Assembly: GCF_023920225.1 (NCBI RefSeq)
Contig: NZ_CP092587.1
Location: 1,426,001 to 1,490,000 of the forward strand
Direction of reading: 5' to 3'
DNA: 64,000 bases
From: Vibrio gazogenes
GTDB lineage: Bacteria > Pseudomonadota > Gammaproteobacteria > Enterobacterales > Vibrionaceae
Below the pieces are notes generated by a model. It saw only the letters and a list, made by a program, of their open reading frames with translations, had not been told where the DNA came from and searched no databases. This document shows positions 46,964-55,447 of the stretch, in pieces; position 1 is the first letter of the stretch; each line of letters begins with the position of its first letter. The position numbers were made by a program, and so were the translations under genes.

Positions 46964-47869
46964 TCAATCAGAAGATATGTGACTGGATGAAAATTGGTTT
47001 CTTAACCATTGATGTGCCGGGTCATGGTTTGAGCGCTCATGCCAAAGCATAACGAGTTCAAATGTCGGTAAATCAATCGGTGCAGCAATGACTCTCAGTT
47101 CGGGATCATTGGTGACTAGCCTTGAAGGAACCAACGCGACTAAATCTGATTGCTTTAATGCGCTGATGAGAGACTGAAAATTCGGCAACGAAAGTACCAC
47201 ATTTCTTCGCTGTCCCTGTTGCTTGAGAATCTCGTCGGTCACTCCCATAAAACCCCCACCATTGGGTGAAACAATCGCGTGAGAGAGTTGGCAGAAACAA
47301 GGCAAATCAAGTGTTTCTTGCAACATCGGGTGATTGCGTCTTCCGGTTAAAACATACGTTTCTTTCAGCACTGTCCGACTTTTCAGGGTGCCCAATGCAT
47401 CTTCCCGCAAGTGAAAAGCAAGATCGATTTCACCACGTTCTAACTGTTGCGGCAGTCGTTCCGGAATCATATGACGGATCGATAAACGGCAATGCGATGA
47501 CATCCCTAAAATACGGTTCATCATCGGCTGAATCGCGACTTGCTCTGCGTAGTCGGCAGCCGCTAATTTCCACGTTTTGTCGAATTGTTCGGGATGAAAG
47601 GTTAACGAGTGATTCAGTGCCGTTTCTATGGCAGATAACGCCTCTCGAAGCGGGAGCCGCATCTCTTCTGCAAATACGGTTGGCCGCATTCCTCTTGAGC
47701 TTGGAATGAGCAATTGATCGTTAAATAGCATTCTTAATTTACTTAAATGAACGCTGACAGATGGCTGTGATAAATTGAGTCGCTCAGCCGCACGAGTCAC
47801 ATTATGCTCTGCTAAAAGCACATCTAATGTTCGGAGTAAATTTAGATCGAGATTATTGAAATTAACCAT
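46964..47869 (-). CDS. LysR-family transcriptional regulator
   Basis: A 301-residue regulator with the N-terminal winged helix (LLRTLDVLLAEHNVTRAAERL with LSQPSVSVHLSKLR) and a C-terminal substrate domain. Divergent from a flavodoxin-fold quinone reductase gene, a common pairing in which the LysR protein activates the oxidoreductase under chemical stress. A LysR-type box is visible in the 88-bp gap. Confidence 0.92.
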   Translation of the reverse strand: MVNFNNLDLNLLRTLDVLLAEHNVTRAAERLNLSQPSVSVHLSKLRMLFNDQLLIPSSRGMRPTVFAEEMRLPLREALSAIETALNHSLTFHPEQFDKTWKLAAADYAEQVAIQPMMNRILGMSSHCRLSIRHMIPERLPQQLERGEIDLAFHLREDALGTLKSRTVLKETYVLTGRRNHPMLQETLDLPCFCQLSHAIVSPNGGGFMGVTDEILKQQGQRRNVVLSLPNFQSLISALKQSDLVALVPSRLVTNDPELRVIAAPIDLPTFELVMLWHERSNHDPAHQWLRNQFSSSHISSD

Positions 47870-47883
47870 TTTAATAACAGGTA

Positions 47884-47908
47884 TTATAGAAATTAATTTT
47901 AACTATAA
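47884..47908. promoter_or_regulatory. Candidate LysR operator
   Basis: TTATAG-N13-CTATAA is a dyad of the T-N11-A type in the divergent promoter between the LysR gene and the quinone reductase gene. Confidence 0.5.
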
Positions 47909-47957
47909 CATGTTTCTTTCTAAGATGAATCTCCCACTTATCTAAGGAAGTTATTCG

Positions 47958-48740
47958 ATGAACATATTGATTGTTTATGCACACCCCGAGCCCCAGTCAC
48001 TGAATCATGCGTTAAAAGTTCAAATGATTGATCACTTACGTGCCGCCGGCCATTCAGTGCAAGTGTCAGACTTATATGAGATGGACTGGAAAGCTGTCCT
48101 TGATCGACACGATATGATGTCCAAAGACCCATCTGAACCATTTGACCCGTCACTTGATTCGAAACATGCCTATGAAAGTGGCACCCAATCGATTGATATT
48201 GCCAAGGAACAAGAAAAATCATTATGGGCTGACCATGTCATATTTCAGTTTCCGTTATGGTGGTTCTCCATGCCGGCGATCATGAAAGGCTGGTTTGAAC
48301 GTGTCTATGCGTATGGCTTTGCTTATGGATATGGCGAGCATTCTGACACGCATTGGGGCGATCGCTACGGAGAAGGGCGCTTCTCTGGCAAGCGAGCCAT
48401 GTTGGTCGTGACTGCCGGCGGTTGGGAGCCTCACTACAGTGCTCGGGGAGTCAACGGACCGATTGATGACATTTTGTTTCCGATTCATCACGGCATGTTA
48501 TTTTATCCCGGTTTTCAAGTCTTACCCCCTTATGTGATGTATCGGGTCGGGAAAATGGATGAGGCTCGCTTTCAACAAACCTGTACGGAGTTATTTGCAC
48601 GTTTGGATAGCTTAGAAACAACCGATCCGATTCCTTACTTCACTCAAAATGGCGGTGCCTATGATATCCCGTCCTTAACGTTGAAATCAGATATTAATCC
48701 ACAATTGAGCGGATTCTCTGCCCATATGGATGAGCGTTAA
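47958..48740 (+). CDS. NAD(P)H:quinone reductase-like flavoprotein (KefF/NQO family)
   Basis: A 260-residue flavodoxin_2-fold protein. NILIVYAHPEPQSLNHAL binds FMN/FAD near the N-terminus, and FQFPLWWFSMPAIMKGWFERV with YAYGFAYGYGEH is typical of the MdaB/KefF/NQO1 group. These enzymes reduce quinones by two electrons. AAGGAAG precedes the ATG. Probably controlled by the divergent LysR protein. Confidence 0.88.
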   Translation: MNILIVYAHPEPQSLNHALKVQMIDHLRAAGHSVQVSDLYEMDWKAVLDRHDMMSKDPSEPFDPSLDSKHAYESGTQSIDIAKEQEKSLWADHVIFQFPLWWFSMPAIMKGWFERVYAYGFAYGYGEHSDTHWGDRYGEGRFSGKRAMLVVTAGGWEPHYSARGVNGPIDDILFPIHHGMLFYPGFQVLPPYVMYRVGKMDEARFQQTCTELFARLDSLETTDPIPYFTQNGGAYDIPSLTLKSDINPQLSGFSAHMDER

Positions 48741-48916
48741 CTGGCCGCATTTTTTGTCTGTCGCGATACCTTTGGTTTTTTGGACTGTCATTTAAGACAA
48801 ATCCCGAATCAATTCGCTTCATGATACGGCAGTCATGTGTGGTGTTCTGGTTGTTGAAATAGGACGCAGTTCTTGTTTTGGGTGGGGTGGCCGGAATGTT
48901 AGCTTCAGGCCGCCCC

Positions 48917-48945
48917 AACCACGAAAGGTCAACAGCCCCTAATCA
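48917..48945. repeat. Fragment of the dispersed repeat (matches the MITE end at 63.3 kb)
   Basis: The block AACCACGAAAGGTCAACAGC, continuing CCCTAATCA, matches 63303-63331 at all but two or three positions. The stop codon of the adjacent metallophosphoesterase gene (TAG, minus strand) lies within it. A stem (GGGGTGGCC/GGCCGCCCC) lies just left of it at about 48883-48916 and could terminate the operon. Confidence 0.7.
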
Positions 48946-49754
48946 ATCAGACGGTGGTTGTCATCAAAGAACGGGTAAGGCCCGTCAACTGCATCGATAT
49001 AACTGATATGGCTGCAAATGCCGCCGGGCTCCAGACGAAAGAGCTGAATCGCTCTTGGCTCCAGCGAGAAACAAGCCGGTGCCTGAGGATTCAAATCAAG
49101 CGTCACGGCATGACTATGTGACGGGCCGACCCAAACGGGGATCCGATGCCACGTTGCCACAATCGGGCGATGAACATGGCCGACGACAATGCCGGCAACA
49201 TGCGGGTGAGACTGCAATACAGCATAGAGTTGATCGCTGTTTTGCAGATTTTGCACATCCATATGTTGTAAGCCAACCATCATCGGTGGGTGGTGCATCA
49301 AGAGTAACGCCGGATGTGGCGCGACTGCCGCGAGTTGTTCATCAAGCCATTGGAGCGATGTTTGACTCAGCATGCCATACGGTTGACCGGGGACAGATGT
49401 ATCTAGCCCAATCAGTTGATAGCCGCCGAGCGGTTCACTGAAGTTACAATACTCAGGCGTGTCAAACGCGAGCCAACCCTGCAACGCATCACGCAAGTGT
49501 GTTCTGTTGTCATGGTTGCCGGGAATCACCCGGACCGATGGTTTCAGGCGTTTGAGTTCGGCAACCAGCAATTGATACTCGCTAGGGTGGCCGAAATCTG
49601 CCAAGTCACCGGTGATGACCACTCGGTCCGGCATGGGGTTGAGCTGGTTGATATGTTCGATAGCGCGACGCAGGCAGCCTAAGGTATCAACCTTTTGGTA
49701 TGCCAGCTTTCCTGACTGTTTAATGTGTAAATCGGTTAACTGTGCGATTAACAT
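48939..49754 (-). CDS. Metallophosphoesterase (Icc/CpdA-like phosphodiesterase)
   Basis: A 271-residue class III phosphodiesterase. All metal-site motifs are seen in order: DLH (QLTDLHIKQ), GDLAD, GNHD, HH (LLMHHPPM) and GHVH. Icc/CpdA enzymes cut cyclic nucleotides or phosphodiesters. The ATG at 49754 has GGGAGA 7 bp upstream and overlaps the transporter ATPase gene by 7 bp, so the enzyme is part of the ABC importer operon and probably acts on its substrate, which may be a phosphodiester. The stop codon lies in a dispersed-repeat fragment; length is normal. Confidence 0.9.
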   Translation of the reverse strand: MLIAQLTDLHIKQSGKLAYQKVDTLGCLRRAIEHINQLNPMPDRVVITGDLADFGHPSEYQLLVAELKRLKPSVRVIPGNHDNRTHLRDALQGWLAFDTPEYCNFSEPLGGYQLIGLDTSVPGQPYGMLSQTSLQWLDEQLAAVAPHPALLLMHHPPMMVGLQHMDVQNLQNSDQLYAVLQSHPHVAGIVVGHVHRPIVATWHRIPVWVGPSHSHAVTLDLNPQAPACFSLEPRAIQLFRLEPGGICSHISYIDAVDGPYPFFDDNHRLID

Positions 49755-50833
49755 TCACGATCTCCCAGAAAAACCAATCGCTGTGGCGCAATGGATAAAT
49801 AAACGGGTTGGTCTGGCTGATAGTGACGTCGGGCAAAACAGTCGATCAACAATGGTTCATCAAGGCTGGCGATTTTCACCTGTACACGGGTCCGGTCACC
49901 CAAAAATGTACTGGTTTGAACTTCACCGAGGAGTGTCTCTTCGGTAGCTTCATCAAGGATTTGAATATCTTCCGGGCGGACCATCGCGGTGGCGGGGCGA
50001 CCCTCATGGAGCTGAGCGCAATGTTGCTCGCTCAAACGTAATTGTTGCGCCTGTCCCAGAACGAATACATCGTGTTCACGTTTGCCGTAAAAACAGTTGA
50101 TCTGACCGATAAAATCAGCCACAAAATGATTATTGGGCGTCAGATAAATCTCTTCCGCACTGCCGATTTGCGCAATTTCACCATGCTCAAGAACCGCAAT
50201 CCGATCCCCCATCACCATCGCTTCTTCCTGATCATGGGTGACATAAATCGCTGTGATACCTAACCGTTTGAGCATCTGATGGATTTCACCGCGCAGTCGC
50301 TGCTTAAGGCGGGCATCTAAGGCTGACAGGGGCTCATCAAGTAATAACACTTCCGGTTGGGTAATAATCGCCCGGGCCAGCGCGACGCGTTGACGTTGCC
50401 CGCCGGAGAGTTGGTGGATAGCACGATCTGCATAGGGTTCAAGATCGAACATTGTCAGCATTTCCGCGACCTTGGCGTGTCGTTGTGCTTTGCTTTCGCC
50501 GCGCACCCGCAAACCATAGCCAATGTTTTCCCGGACATTCATATTCGGGAACAGTGCATAAGACTGAAACACCATCCCGACTTGGCGATGCTCGATGGGT
50601 TGATGTGTGACGTCACGCTCACCAAAATGGATCGTGCCGCCCTGATCGGCAAACTCTAGCCCGGCAATCAGGCGCAGGGTGGTGGTTTTGCCACAGCCGG
50701 AAGGGCCGAGCAGGACTAAAATCTCACCGGGTTCGACGTGTAAATCAAGAGGTTTGAGTGCCAATGTGCCATCAGCAAAGGTCTTCTGAACCTGATTCAG
50801 AGTAATTGCAACACTGGATTTCGCTATATTCAT
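49748..50833 (-). CDS. ABC importer ATP-binding protein (Fe3+/phosphonate/spermidine type)
   Basis: A 361-residue ATPase with Walker A GPSGCGKTT, signature LSGGQRQRVALARA and Walker B LLLDEPLSALDARL, followed by a TOBE-like C-terminal domain that sets it in the PotA/FbpC/PhnT group. An ATG at 50857 is an alternative start, 3 bp after the permease stop; AAAGTGA 7 bp ahead favours 50833. It energises the two permeases coded upstream. Confidence 0.9.
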   Translation of the reverse strand: MNIAKSSVAITLNQVQKTFADGTLALKPLDLHVEPGEILVLLGPSGCGKTTTLRLIAGLEFADQGGTIHFGERDVTHQPIEHRQVGMVFQSYALFPNMNVRENIGYGLRVRGESKAQRHAKVAEMLTMFDLEPYADRAIHQLSGGQRQRVALARAIITQPEVLLLDEPLSALDARLKQRLRGEIHQMLKRLGITAIYVTHDQEEAMVMGDRIAVLEHGEIAQIGSAEEIYLTPNNHFVADFIGQINCFYGKREHDVFVLGQAQQLRLSEQHCAQLHEGRPATAMVRPEDIQILDEATEETLLGEVQTSTFLGDRTRVQVKIASLDEPLLIDCFARRHYQPDQPVYLSIAPQRLVFLGDREC

Positions 50834-50860
50834 ATGGATATCACTTTCATGCAGCATCGG

Positions 50861-51646
50861 TTAACGACGCTGAGTTTTTCGGTTAAACAGTTGGGCCAGA
50901 ATCAGCAGCGGCAGGATCAGGCACAAAAAGATCAGGGTGTAGGCCGAGCTCACTTCAAGACGCATCGACGCATAAGCATCCGCCAACCCGACCGGCAGCG
51001 TTTTGGTGAGGGGCGTGTGCAGCATCCAGGTGAGATTAAATTCACCGACGGAGAGGGTCAGTGTCATCAGCACGCCACTGATGATGCCGGTCATACAATT
51101 TGGCACGATAATATGCATAAACCGCTGTGAGAAGCGGGCTCCCAGACTGGCTGCGCCTTCTTCCAACACGTGAAAGTTGATGCTGGTGAGAATCGCCAAT
51201 ACCGCTTTGACCATGAATGGCAAGGTAAAAATGACATGTCCGACTAAGATGAACAGCCAACTGGAGCGGAAGTTGTGAAAGCCGCCGTAAATCGAAATCA
51301 GCCCCAGCGCAATCGCCATGCCCGGTATGGCAATCGGTAATGTCAGGCATTCTTCGAACCACAGCGCAAAACGATTGCGGTAGCGGGCGAGATAGTAAGC
51401 ACACGGTACACCGACGATCACGTTAATACAGGTGGTGGCTAACGCAATTTGTAATGTCAGCCAGACCGTATCGGCATACATCGACCAGACTTGTTCAACC
51501 CAACGCAACGTGAGCCCGCTTTTCAGGCCGACGAAATAGTTCTCGGTTAAACCCGCCATGACGGACATCACCACGGGGATAATCAAAAATGCGCACACCA
51601 ACATGGTAAAGATCAGTTGTGCGTAGAAATAACGATTTTTGTCCAT
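50861..51646 (-). CDS. ABC importer permease 2 (PhnV/PotC type)
   Basis: A 261-residue membrane permease with about six hydrophobic segments and the binding-protein-dependent transport loop EEGAASLGARFSQRF. It pairs with the permease coded upstream. It follows that gene by 3 bp and precedes the ATPase gene, so the genes form one operon. Confidence 0.9.
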   Translation of the reverse strand: MDKNRYFYAQLIFTMLVCAFLIIPVVMSVMAGLTENYFVGLKSGLTLRWVEQVWSMYADTVWLTLQIALATTCINVIVGVPCAYYLARYRNRFALWFEECLTLPIAIPGMAIALGLISIYGGFHNFRSSWLFILVGHVIFTLPFMVKAVLAILTSINFHVLEEGAASLGARFSQRFMHIIVPNCMTGIISGVLMTLTLSVGEFNLTWMLHTPLTKTLPVGLADAYASMRLEVSSAYTLIFLCLILPLLILAQLFNRKTQRR

Positions 51647-51649
51647 ATG

Positions 51650-52465
51650 TCAGCCTCCCATGTTCAGGGATGTCGCCCCTTTCATCCGCGCCAGAGCGAG
51701 ACACAGCCATGTCACCGCACCCAATATCAGACTTAATGCCGCCGCCATGGCGAAATTGGCATTCAAGGTAAACTCCGTATAAATGGTCATCGGCAGCACG
51801 TTGATGTCGGTTGCCAGTGAAAAGGCGGTGCCGAACGCGCCCATCGACGTTGCAAAACAGATTGAGCCGGAAGAAATCAGGCCGGGTGTTAAAGCAGGCA
51901 GGGTAATATCCCGCAGGATTTGCCAGCGACCGGCACCCAGTGAGCGTCCCGCTTCAACCAGATGGTGATCGAGTTTTTCGGCCGCACCCATGACGGTCAG
52001 CACCACACGCGGAATCGAGAAATAGAGATAGCCGAGAAACAGCCCTGCCATCGTATATGCAAATACCCAACGTTCGCCAACCAGTGCGAGACTCGTCTGA
52101 GCGATAATCCCTTGTCGGCCTGCCAGCATAATGACGAAAAAGCCAATCACGACCCCCGGAAAGGCCAGCGGAAAACTCAGCATGGCAATCAGGAGTGATT
52201 TCCCGCGAAACTGGTAGCGGGTTAAAAACAGCCCCGATATCGTCGCAATCACCAAACTGACTAAGGTCACAATGGCTGACAGGACAATTGTCGAGAGCAG
52301 GCTGCGATAGTACGTCGGTTGGGTAAAAATCGACCAGTAGGGCAGCCCCGTACCATCTGCCAGCGATAGCCAAACGAGCTTTCCGACGGGCAAAAGAAAA
52401 AAAGCCAGACTGATAATCAATGCCGGGAGCAGTAACATCAGCCGTGAAAAATCGTGCTTCATCAT
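51650..52465 (-). CDS. ABC importer permease 1 (PhnU/PotB type)
   Basis: A permease of about 271 residues with six hydrophobic segments and the EAA-type loop EAGRSLGAGRWQILRDITLP (as EAGRSLGAGRWQ). A longer frame starts at 52516 inside the binding-protein gene, but the first membrane helix follows the ATG pair at 52465/52462, which is taken as the start. A strong hairpin lies just before it and may lower expression relative to the binding protein. Confidence 0.87.
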   Translation of the reverse strand: MMKHDFSRLMLLLPALIISLAFFLLPVGKLVWLSLADGTGLPYWSIFTQPTYYRSLLSTIVLSAIVTLVSLVIATISGLFLTRYQFRGKSLLIAMLSFPLAFPGVVIGFFVIMLAGRQGIIAQTSLALVGERWVFAYTMAGLFLGYLYFSIPRVVLTVMGAAEKLDHHLVEAGRSLGAGRWQILRDITLPALTPGLISSGSICFATSMGAFGTAFSLATDINVLPMTIYTEFTLNANFAMAAALSLILGAVTWLCLALARMKGATSLNMGG

Positions 52466-52473
52466 AAAATGAA

Positions 52474-52493
52474 GGGTGGTGTTGCCACCACCC
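52474..52493 (-). promoter_or_regulatory. Intercistronic hairpin between binding protein and permease genes
   Basis: GGGTGGTG and CACCACCC form an 8-bp perfect stem with a 4-base loop directly after the binding-protein gene. Such hairpins commonly protect the upstream mRNA and give more binding protein than permease. Confidence 0.65.
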
Positions 52494-52502
52494 AGCCTGT
52501 GA

Positions 52503-53507
52503 TTATTTAACTTCATTCAGATAACGTTGTGCAAAGGCGTTCTGTGCCTGTGACATCTTGGCAAAATCGACTGCTTGTGCCCGTTGATAGTCCGCATCCG
52601 GCAGGAATTTCGCGCGAGTTGCGGCGCTCATTGCCGAAGGGATAACCGGACGAAGATAGGCATCGGCCCACAACCGTTGCCCTGCATCAGAGAGCACGAA
52701 GTCGAGCACTTTGCGACCATTCTCAGGGTGAGGTGAGTTTTTCACTTTACTCATGACGTAAGGCACAACAATGGTCCCTTCTTTCGGGATCACAAACTCA
52801 ACCGGGGCCTTATCGTTATATTTGGCACGATAGGCGTTAAAGTCATAGTCAAGCAGAATCGGGATCTCGCCTGAAACCACGCGCGCGTAAGAGGTTTGTT
52901 TGGGTACAATCGGGTGGTTTTTACGCAGGGCTTGGAAATAGTGAATGGCCGGGGTGAAGTCATCCATATTGCCGCCCATGGCTTGGTTGATCGCCACGGC
53001 ACTGGCATAACCGACAAACGCGCTGGTTGGGTCTAAATAACCGATCATCCCCCGGTATTCCGGTTTGAGTAAATCTTGCCATGACTGAGGCACCGGTGCG
53101 CCATCGAGGGCGGCTTTATTGACAAAAAAGCCCAAGGTGCCGGAATGAATCGCAAACCAGTAGCCTTGCGGATCTTTCAACCCTGCCGGAATTTTGTCCC
53201 AATTGTGTGGTTTATACGGTTCGACAACCCCTTTCTGAGCCGCGTGAATGCCAAAAGAGACACCGTAGTAGACTACATCTGCAACCGGGTTATCTTTTTC
53301 TGCAACGAGCTGAGACAAAGACTGTCCTGAGTTTTTGTTATCAATGGGGATATTGATACCTAATTTATCTTTAATTTGTTGTAACTGGCCACCCCAGTTA
53401 GCCCATTCCGGCGGACAGTTATAACAAATGGCATCGGCTGCTTGCGCACTACCGGTAATCAAGCCGGTTGCCATGAGTGCCAAAGTAGCAATATGTTTTA
53501 ATTTCAT
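52503..53507 (-). CDS. Periplasmic binding protein of Fe3+/2-aminoethylphosphonate-type ABC importer
   Basis: A 334-residue binding protein with a signal peptide (cut after SAQA). The mature start AICYNCPPEW has two Cys that may form a disulfide. Blocks VVYYGVSFGIHAAQKG and YLDPTSAFVGYASAVAINQAMGG belong to the group 6/8 binding proteins (Fe3+, phosphonate, spermidine). The ATG at 53507 has AGGA 8 bp upstream. The neighbouring phosphodiesterase suggests a phosphorus compound; an iron role cannot be excluded. Confidence 0.85.
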   Translation of the reverse strand: MKLKHIATLALMATGLITGSAQAADAICYNCPPEWANWGGQLQQIKDKLGINIPIDNKNSGQSLSQLVAEKDNPVADVVYYGVSFGIHAAQKGVVEPYKPHNWDKIPAGLKDPQGYWFAIHSGTLGFFVNKAALDGAPVPQSWQDLLKPEYRGMIGYLDPTSAFVGYASAVAINQAMGGNMDDFTPAIHYFQALRKNHPIVPKQTSYARVVSGEIPILLDYDFNAYRAKYNDKAPVEFVIPKEGTIVVPYVMSKVKNSPHPENGRKVLDFVLSDAGQRLWADAYLRPVIPSAMSAATRAKFLPDADYQRAQAVDFAKMSQAQNAFAQRYLNEVK

Positions 53508-53512
53508 AACAA

Positions 53513-54616
53513 TCATCCTATTGATTGAATTGATTCAAAGTGAGGTTTAACCGGCGCAACGGTCCCTGTGAGGCTGAGCTCATAGGGCAGTTCTCGTTGG
53601 CGTGGTAAAGCGGTGTGGTGTTTCGAATTTAAAAGTAAATCAACGGCAAGATGTCCCATTTGTAGGTGGGGGACTTTCACCGTTGCCAAAGCGGGGTAGG
53701 TGATTTGTCCGAGTGACATGCCATCGAACCCGACCACGGAGGTCTCTTCCGGAACGCGTATCCCGGTGTGGCGCAGGTGACGGATGAGTTTCAGCGCAAT
53801 AAGGTCATTGCTGCAAAACCAAGCACTCGGGGTGTTATTGAGCGAGGGATTATTGAACAAGGGAGTATTTGACGGAGCATTGTTTAGCGAGGCGTTGTTT
53901 GATGAATCATGGTTTAACGGATCAAGCGACTGTTCAAGGTCGGTGAACGGAGCGTCTGCCATTGGATCAATTTCCAGTAACGTCAGCAATCGGGCCTGTC
54001 TATCCTGAGCAATGCGAGCTTTGAAGCCTTCATAACGCAACTGCGCCCGGTCAGAACGATTGAACTGGCCTGCGACCATTCCGAGTTTCTGATGGCCGAT
54101 CTTGAGCAAGTGATCTGCGACATCCCAGCCTGCTTGATAATTATTGACGTATACCGTGGCATCATCAGCCGTGAATTGGTTGTGAACTAAACTCAGCGGG
54201 AAGTTGAATTCTTTCAGTAGCGACAAGGCTTGATTGTTGTCGATGCTGGCGACGGTCAGAATAACACCGCTGACGCGTTGGCGAATAAAATCGACCACGG
54301 CTTGGTGTTCACGTGCTTGTTGATATTCGGTGTCGATAATAATGGTCGAGTAGCCAAAGTGACGGGCTCTTGCTTGAATCCCTGCGACGATCTCAGCGAA
54401 TACCGGATTGAGTAAACTGGGGATCAGGACACCGATGGTCGGATTGTGGTTGAGTGCGACGCGAGTCGATTTCTGTTTCGGATGATAGCCGGTTAAGTGC
54501 ACGACTTTCTCAATCCGCTCGCGCGTCTGATGACATATCAGCCCATTGCCATTGAAGTAACGCGATATGGTTGCTGGAGATACATTGGCAAGTGCTGCAA
54601 TATCTTTAATGTTCAT
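53513..54616 (-). CDS. LacI-family regulator of the ABC importer operon
   Basis: A 367-residue repressor. The DNA-binding part reads IKDIAALANVSPATISRYF and the hinge HPKQKSTRVALN; the sensor domain follows. GGGAGGG precedes the ATG at 54616. It lies 5 bp before the binding-protein gene and so leads the operon. Odd feature: an Asn/Ser/Leu/Pro-rich insert of about 30 residues (repeating NNAS/NNAPSN/NNPSLNN) before SAWFCSND, coded by short tandem repeats at 53830-53930, lies in the effector domain and is not normal for the family. Confidence 0.9.
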   Translation of the reverse strand: MNIKDIAALANVSPATISRYFNGNGLICHQTRERIEKVVHLTGYHPKQKSTRVALNHNPTIGVLIPSLLNPVFAEIVAGIQARARHFGYSTIIIDTEYQQAREHQAVVDFIRQRVSGVILTVASIDNNQALSLLKEFNFPLSLVHNQFTADDATVYVNNYQAGWDVADHLLKIGHQKLGMVAGQFNRSDRAQLRYEGFKARIAQDRQARLLTLLEIDPMADAPFTDLEQSLDPLNHDSSNNASLNNAPSNTPLFNNPSLNNTPSAWFCSNDLIALKLIRHLRHTGIRVPEETSVVGFDGMSLGQITYPALATVKVPHLQMGHLAVDLLLNSKHHTALPRQRELPYELSLTGTVAPVKPHFESIQSIG

Positions 54617-54747
54617 CGTTTTCCCTCCCAAGTACCGCAGCAAGGTTAGGAATCACAGGTGACGTATTTATGACAGAAAAACCGGTCAATGCATTATTTT
54701 GGTGGCGTGTTTTTATCTTTTCGCGGCATTTTTTCTGAAGATAGCGG

Positions 54748-54767
54748 ATGAAACATTCTCGTTTCAT
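54748..54767. promoter_or_regulatory. Candidate LacI-type operator
   Basis: ATGAAAC-ATTCTC-GTTTCAT is a perfect 7-bp dyad with a 6-base centre, about 130 bp before the LacI-family gene. It is the best symmetric site in the region. Confidence 0.5.
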
Positions 54768-54822
54768 TCACAAGTTGTGACAGATACAGAAAGTTATTAC
54801 TGAGTTAAATATTATTTATAAA

Positions 54823-54838
54823 TGTGATTTAAATCACG
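54823..54838. promoter_or_regulatory. CRP (cAMP receptor protein) binding site
   Basis: TGTGATTTAAATCACG matches the TGTGA-N6-TCACA consensus in nine of ten fixed positions. It lies about 200 bp before the LacI-family gene that leads the ABC importer operon, so the operon may respond to cAMP-CRP. Confidence 0.7.
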
Positions 54839-54893
54839 CTTTGTAAGGGTGAGGGAAGTGTTGGTTGTTGGGGGAATGATCCGCGTGCCCAAC

Positions 54894-54922
54894 CTGACAG
54901 TCCCGCGATGGGTGACTGTCAG
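54894..54922. terminator. Inverted repeat after the bactofilin gene
   Basis: CTGACAGTC (54894-54902) and GACTGTCAG (54914-54922) form a 9-bp stem about 70 bp after the bactofilin stop. No long T run; a weak terminator is likely. Confidence 0.5.
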
Positions 54923-54991
54923 ATCGATGTTGCGTCGGACATAGAATGAGCACCTTCAGCAATCGTTACCTAAAACAAAGAAGAGACTGGA

Positions 54992-55447
54992 TTAGGATGA
55001 TGACCCTTGTTGCGCTTTTTTGTTGTGCGGCGCTTTAGCCGGTGCGGTTAAACTTTCAGTTGTTTTGGCTTCCTGAAAATCGACGACTTGTTGCTCCGGA
55101 GCCGGTTTGGTGACGCCATTGAAGCGTCCGCCTTGTTCAATGCTGATATCGTCGGTATAGAGTGTGCCATCGACACGACCTTTACTTAAGATTTCAATGC
55201 GAGTGGCATAGCAGGTGCCGTTGAAACAACCGTTAACGATAATGTGCTCGGCATAAATTTCACCACTTGCAGAGCCCGATTCACTGATGATGAGCGTTTT
55301 ATCCGTCTGGATCTGGCCTTCAATCTTGCCATCAACCTGCATATTGCTTTCTACTCTGAACTGGCCATTAATGGTGCAACCTTCAGCGATGAGAGTTGTA
55401 ACTGAGCACTGACTCTTTGCTCGACGTTGTTTATCAAAGATTCCCAT
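54992..55447 (-). CDS. Bactofilin (CcmA-like cytoskeletal protein)
   Basis: A 151-residue bactofilin. The core CTINGQFRVESNMQVDGKIEGQI with repeating short beta turns (VDGTLYTDDISIEQGGRFNG) forms the DUF583 beta-helix that polymerises into filaments at the inner membrane and helps place cell-wall enzymes. The ATG at 55447 is backed by GGAGGAG 5 bp upstream. It overlaps the end of the upstream M23 peptidase gene by 97 bp in another frame, a strong sign of coupled expression; bactofilin/M23 pairs are known from cell-shape modules. Confidence 0.92.
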   Translation of the reverse strand: MGIFDKQRRAKSQCSVTTLIAEGCTINGQFRVESNMQVDGKIEGQIQTDKTLIISESGSASGEIYAEHIIVNGCFNGTCYATRIEILSKGRVDGTLYTDDISIEQGGRFNGVTKPAPEQQVVDFQEAKTTESLTAPAKAPHNKKAQQGSSS

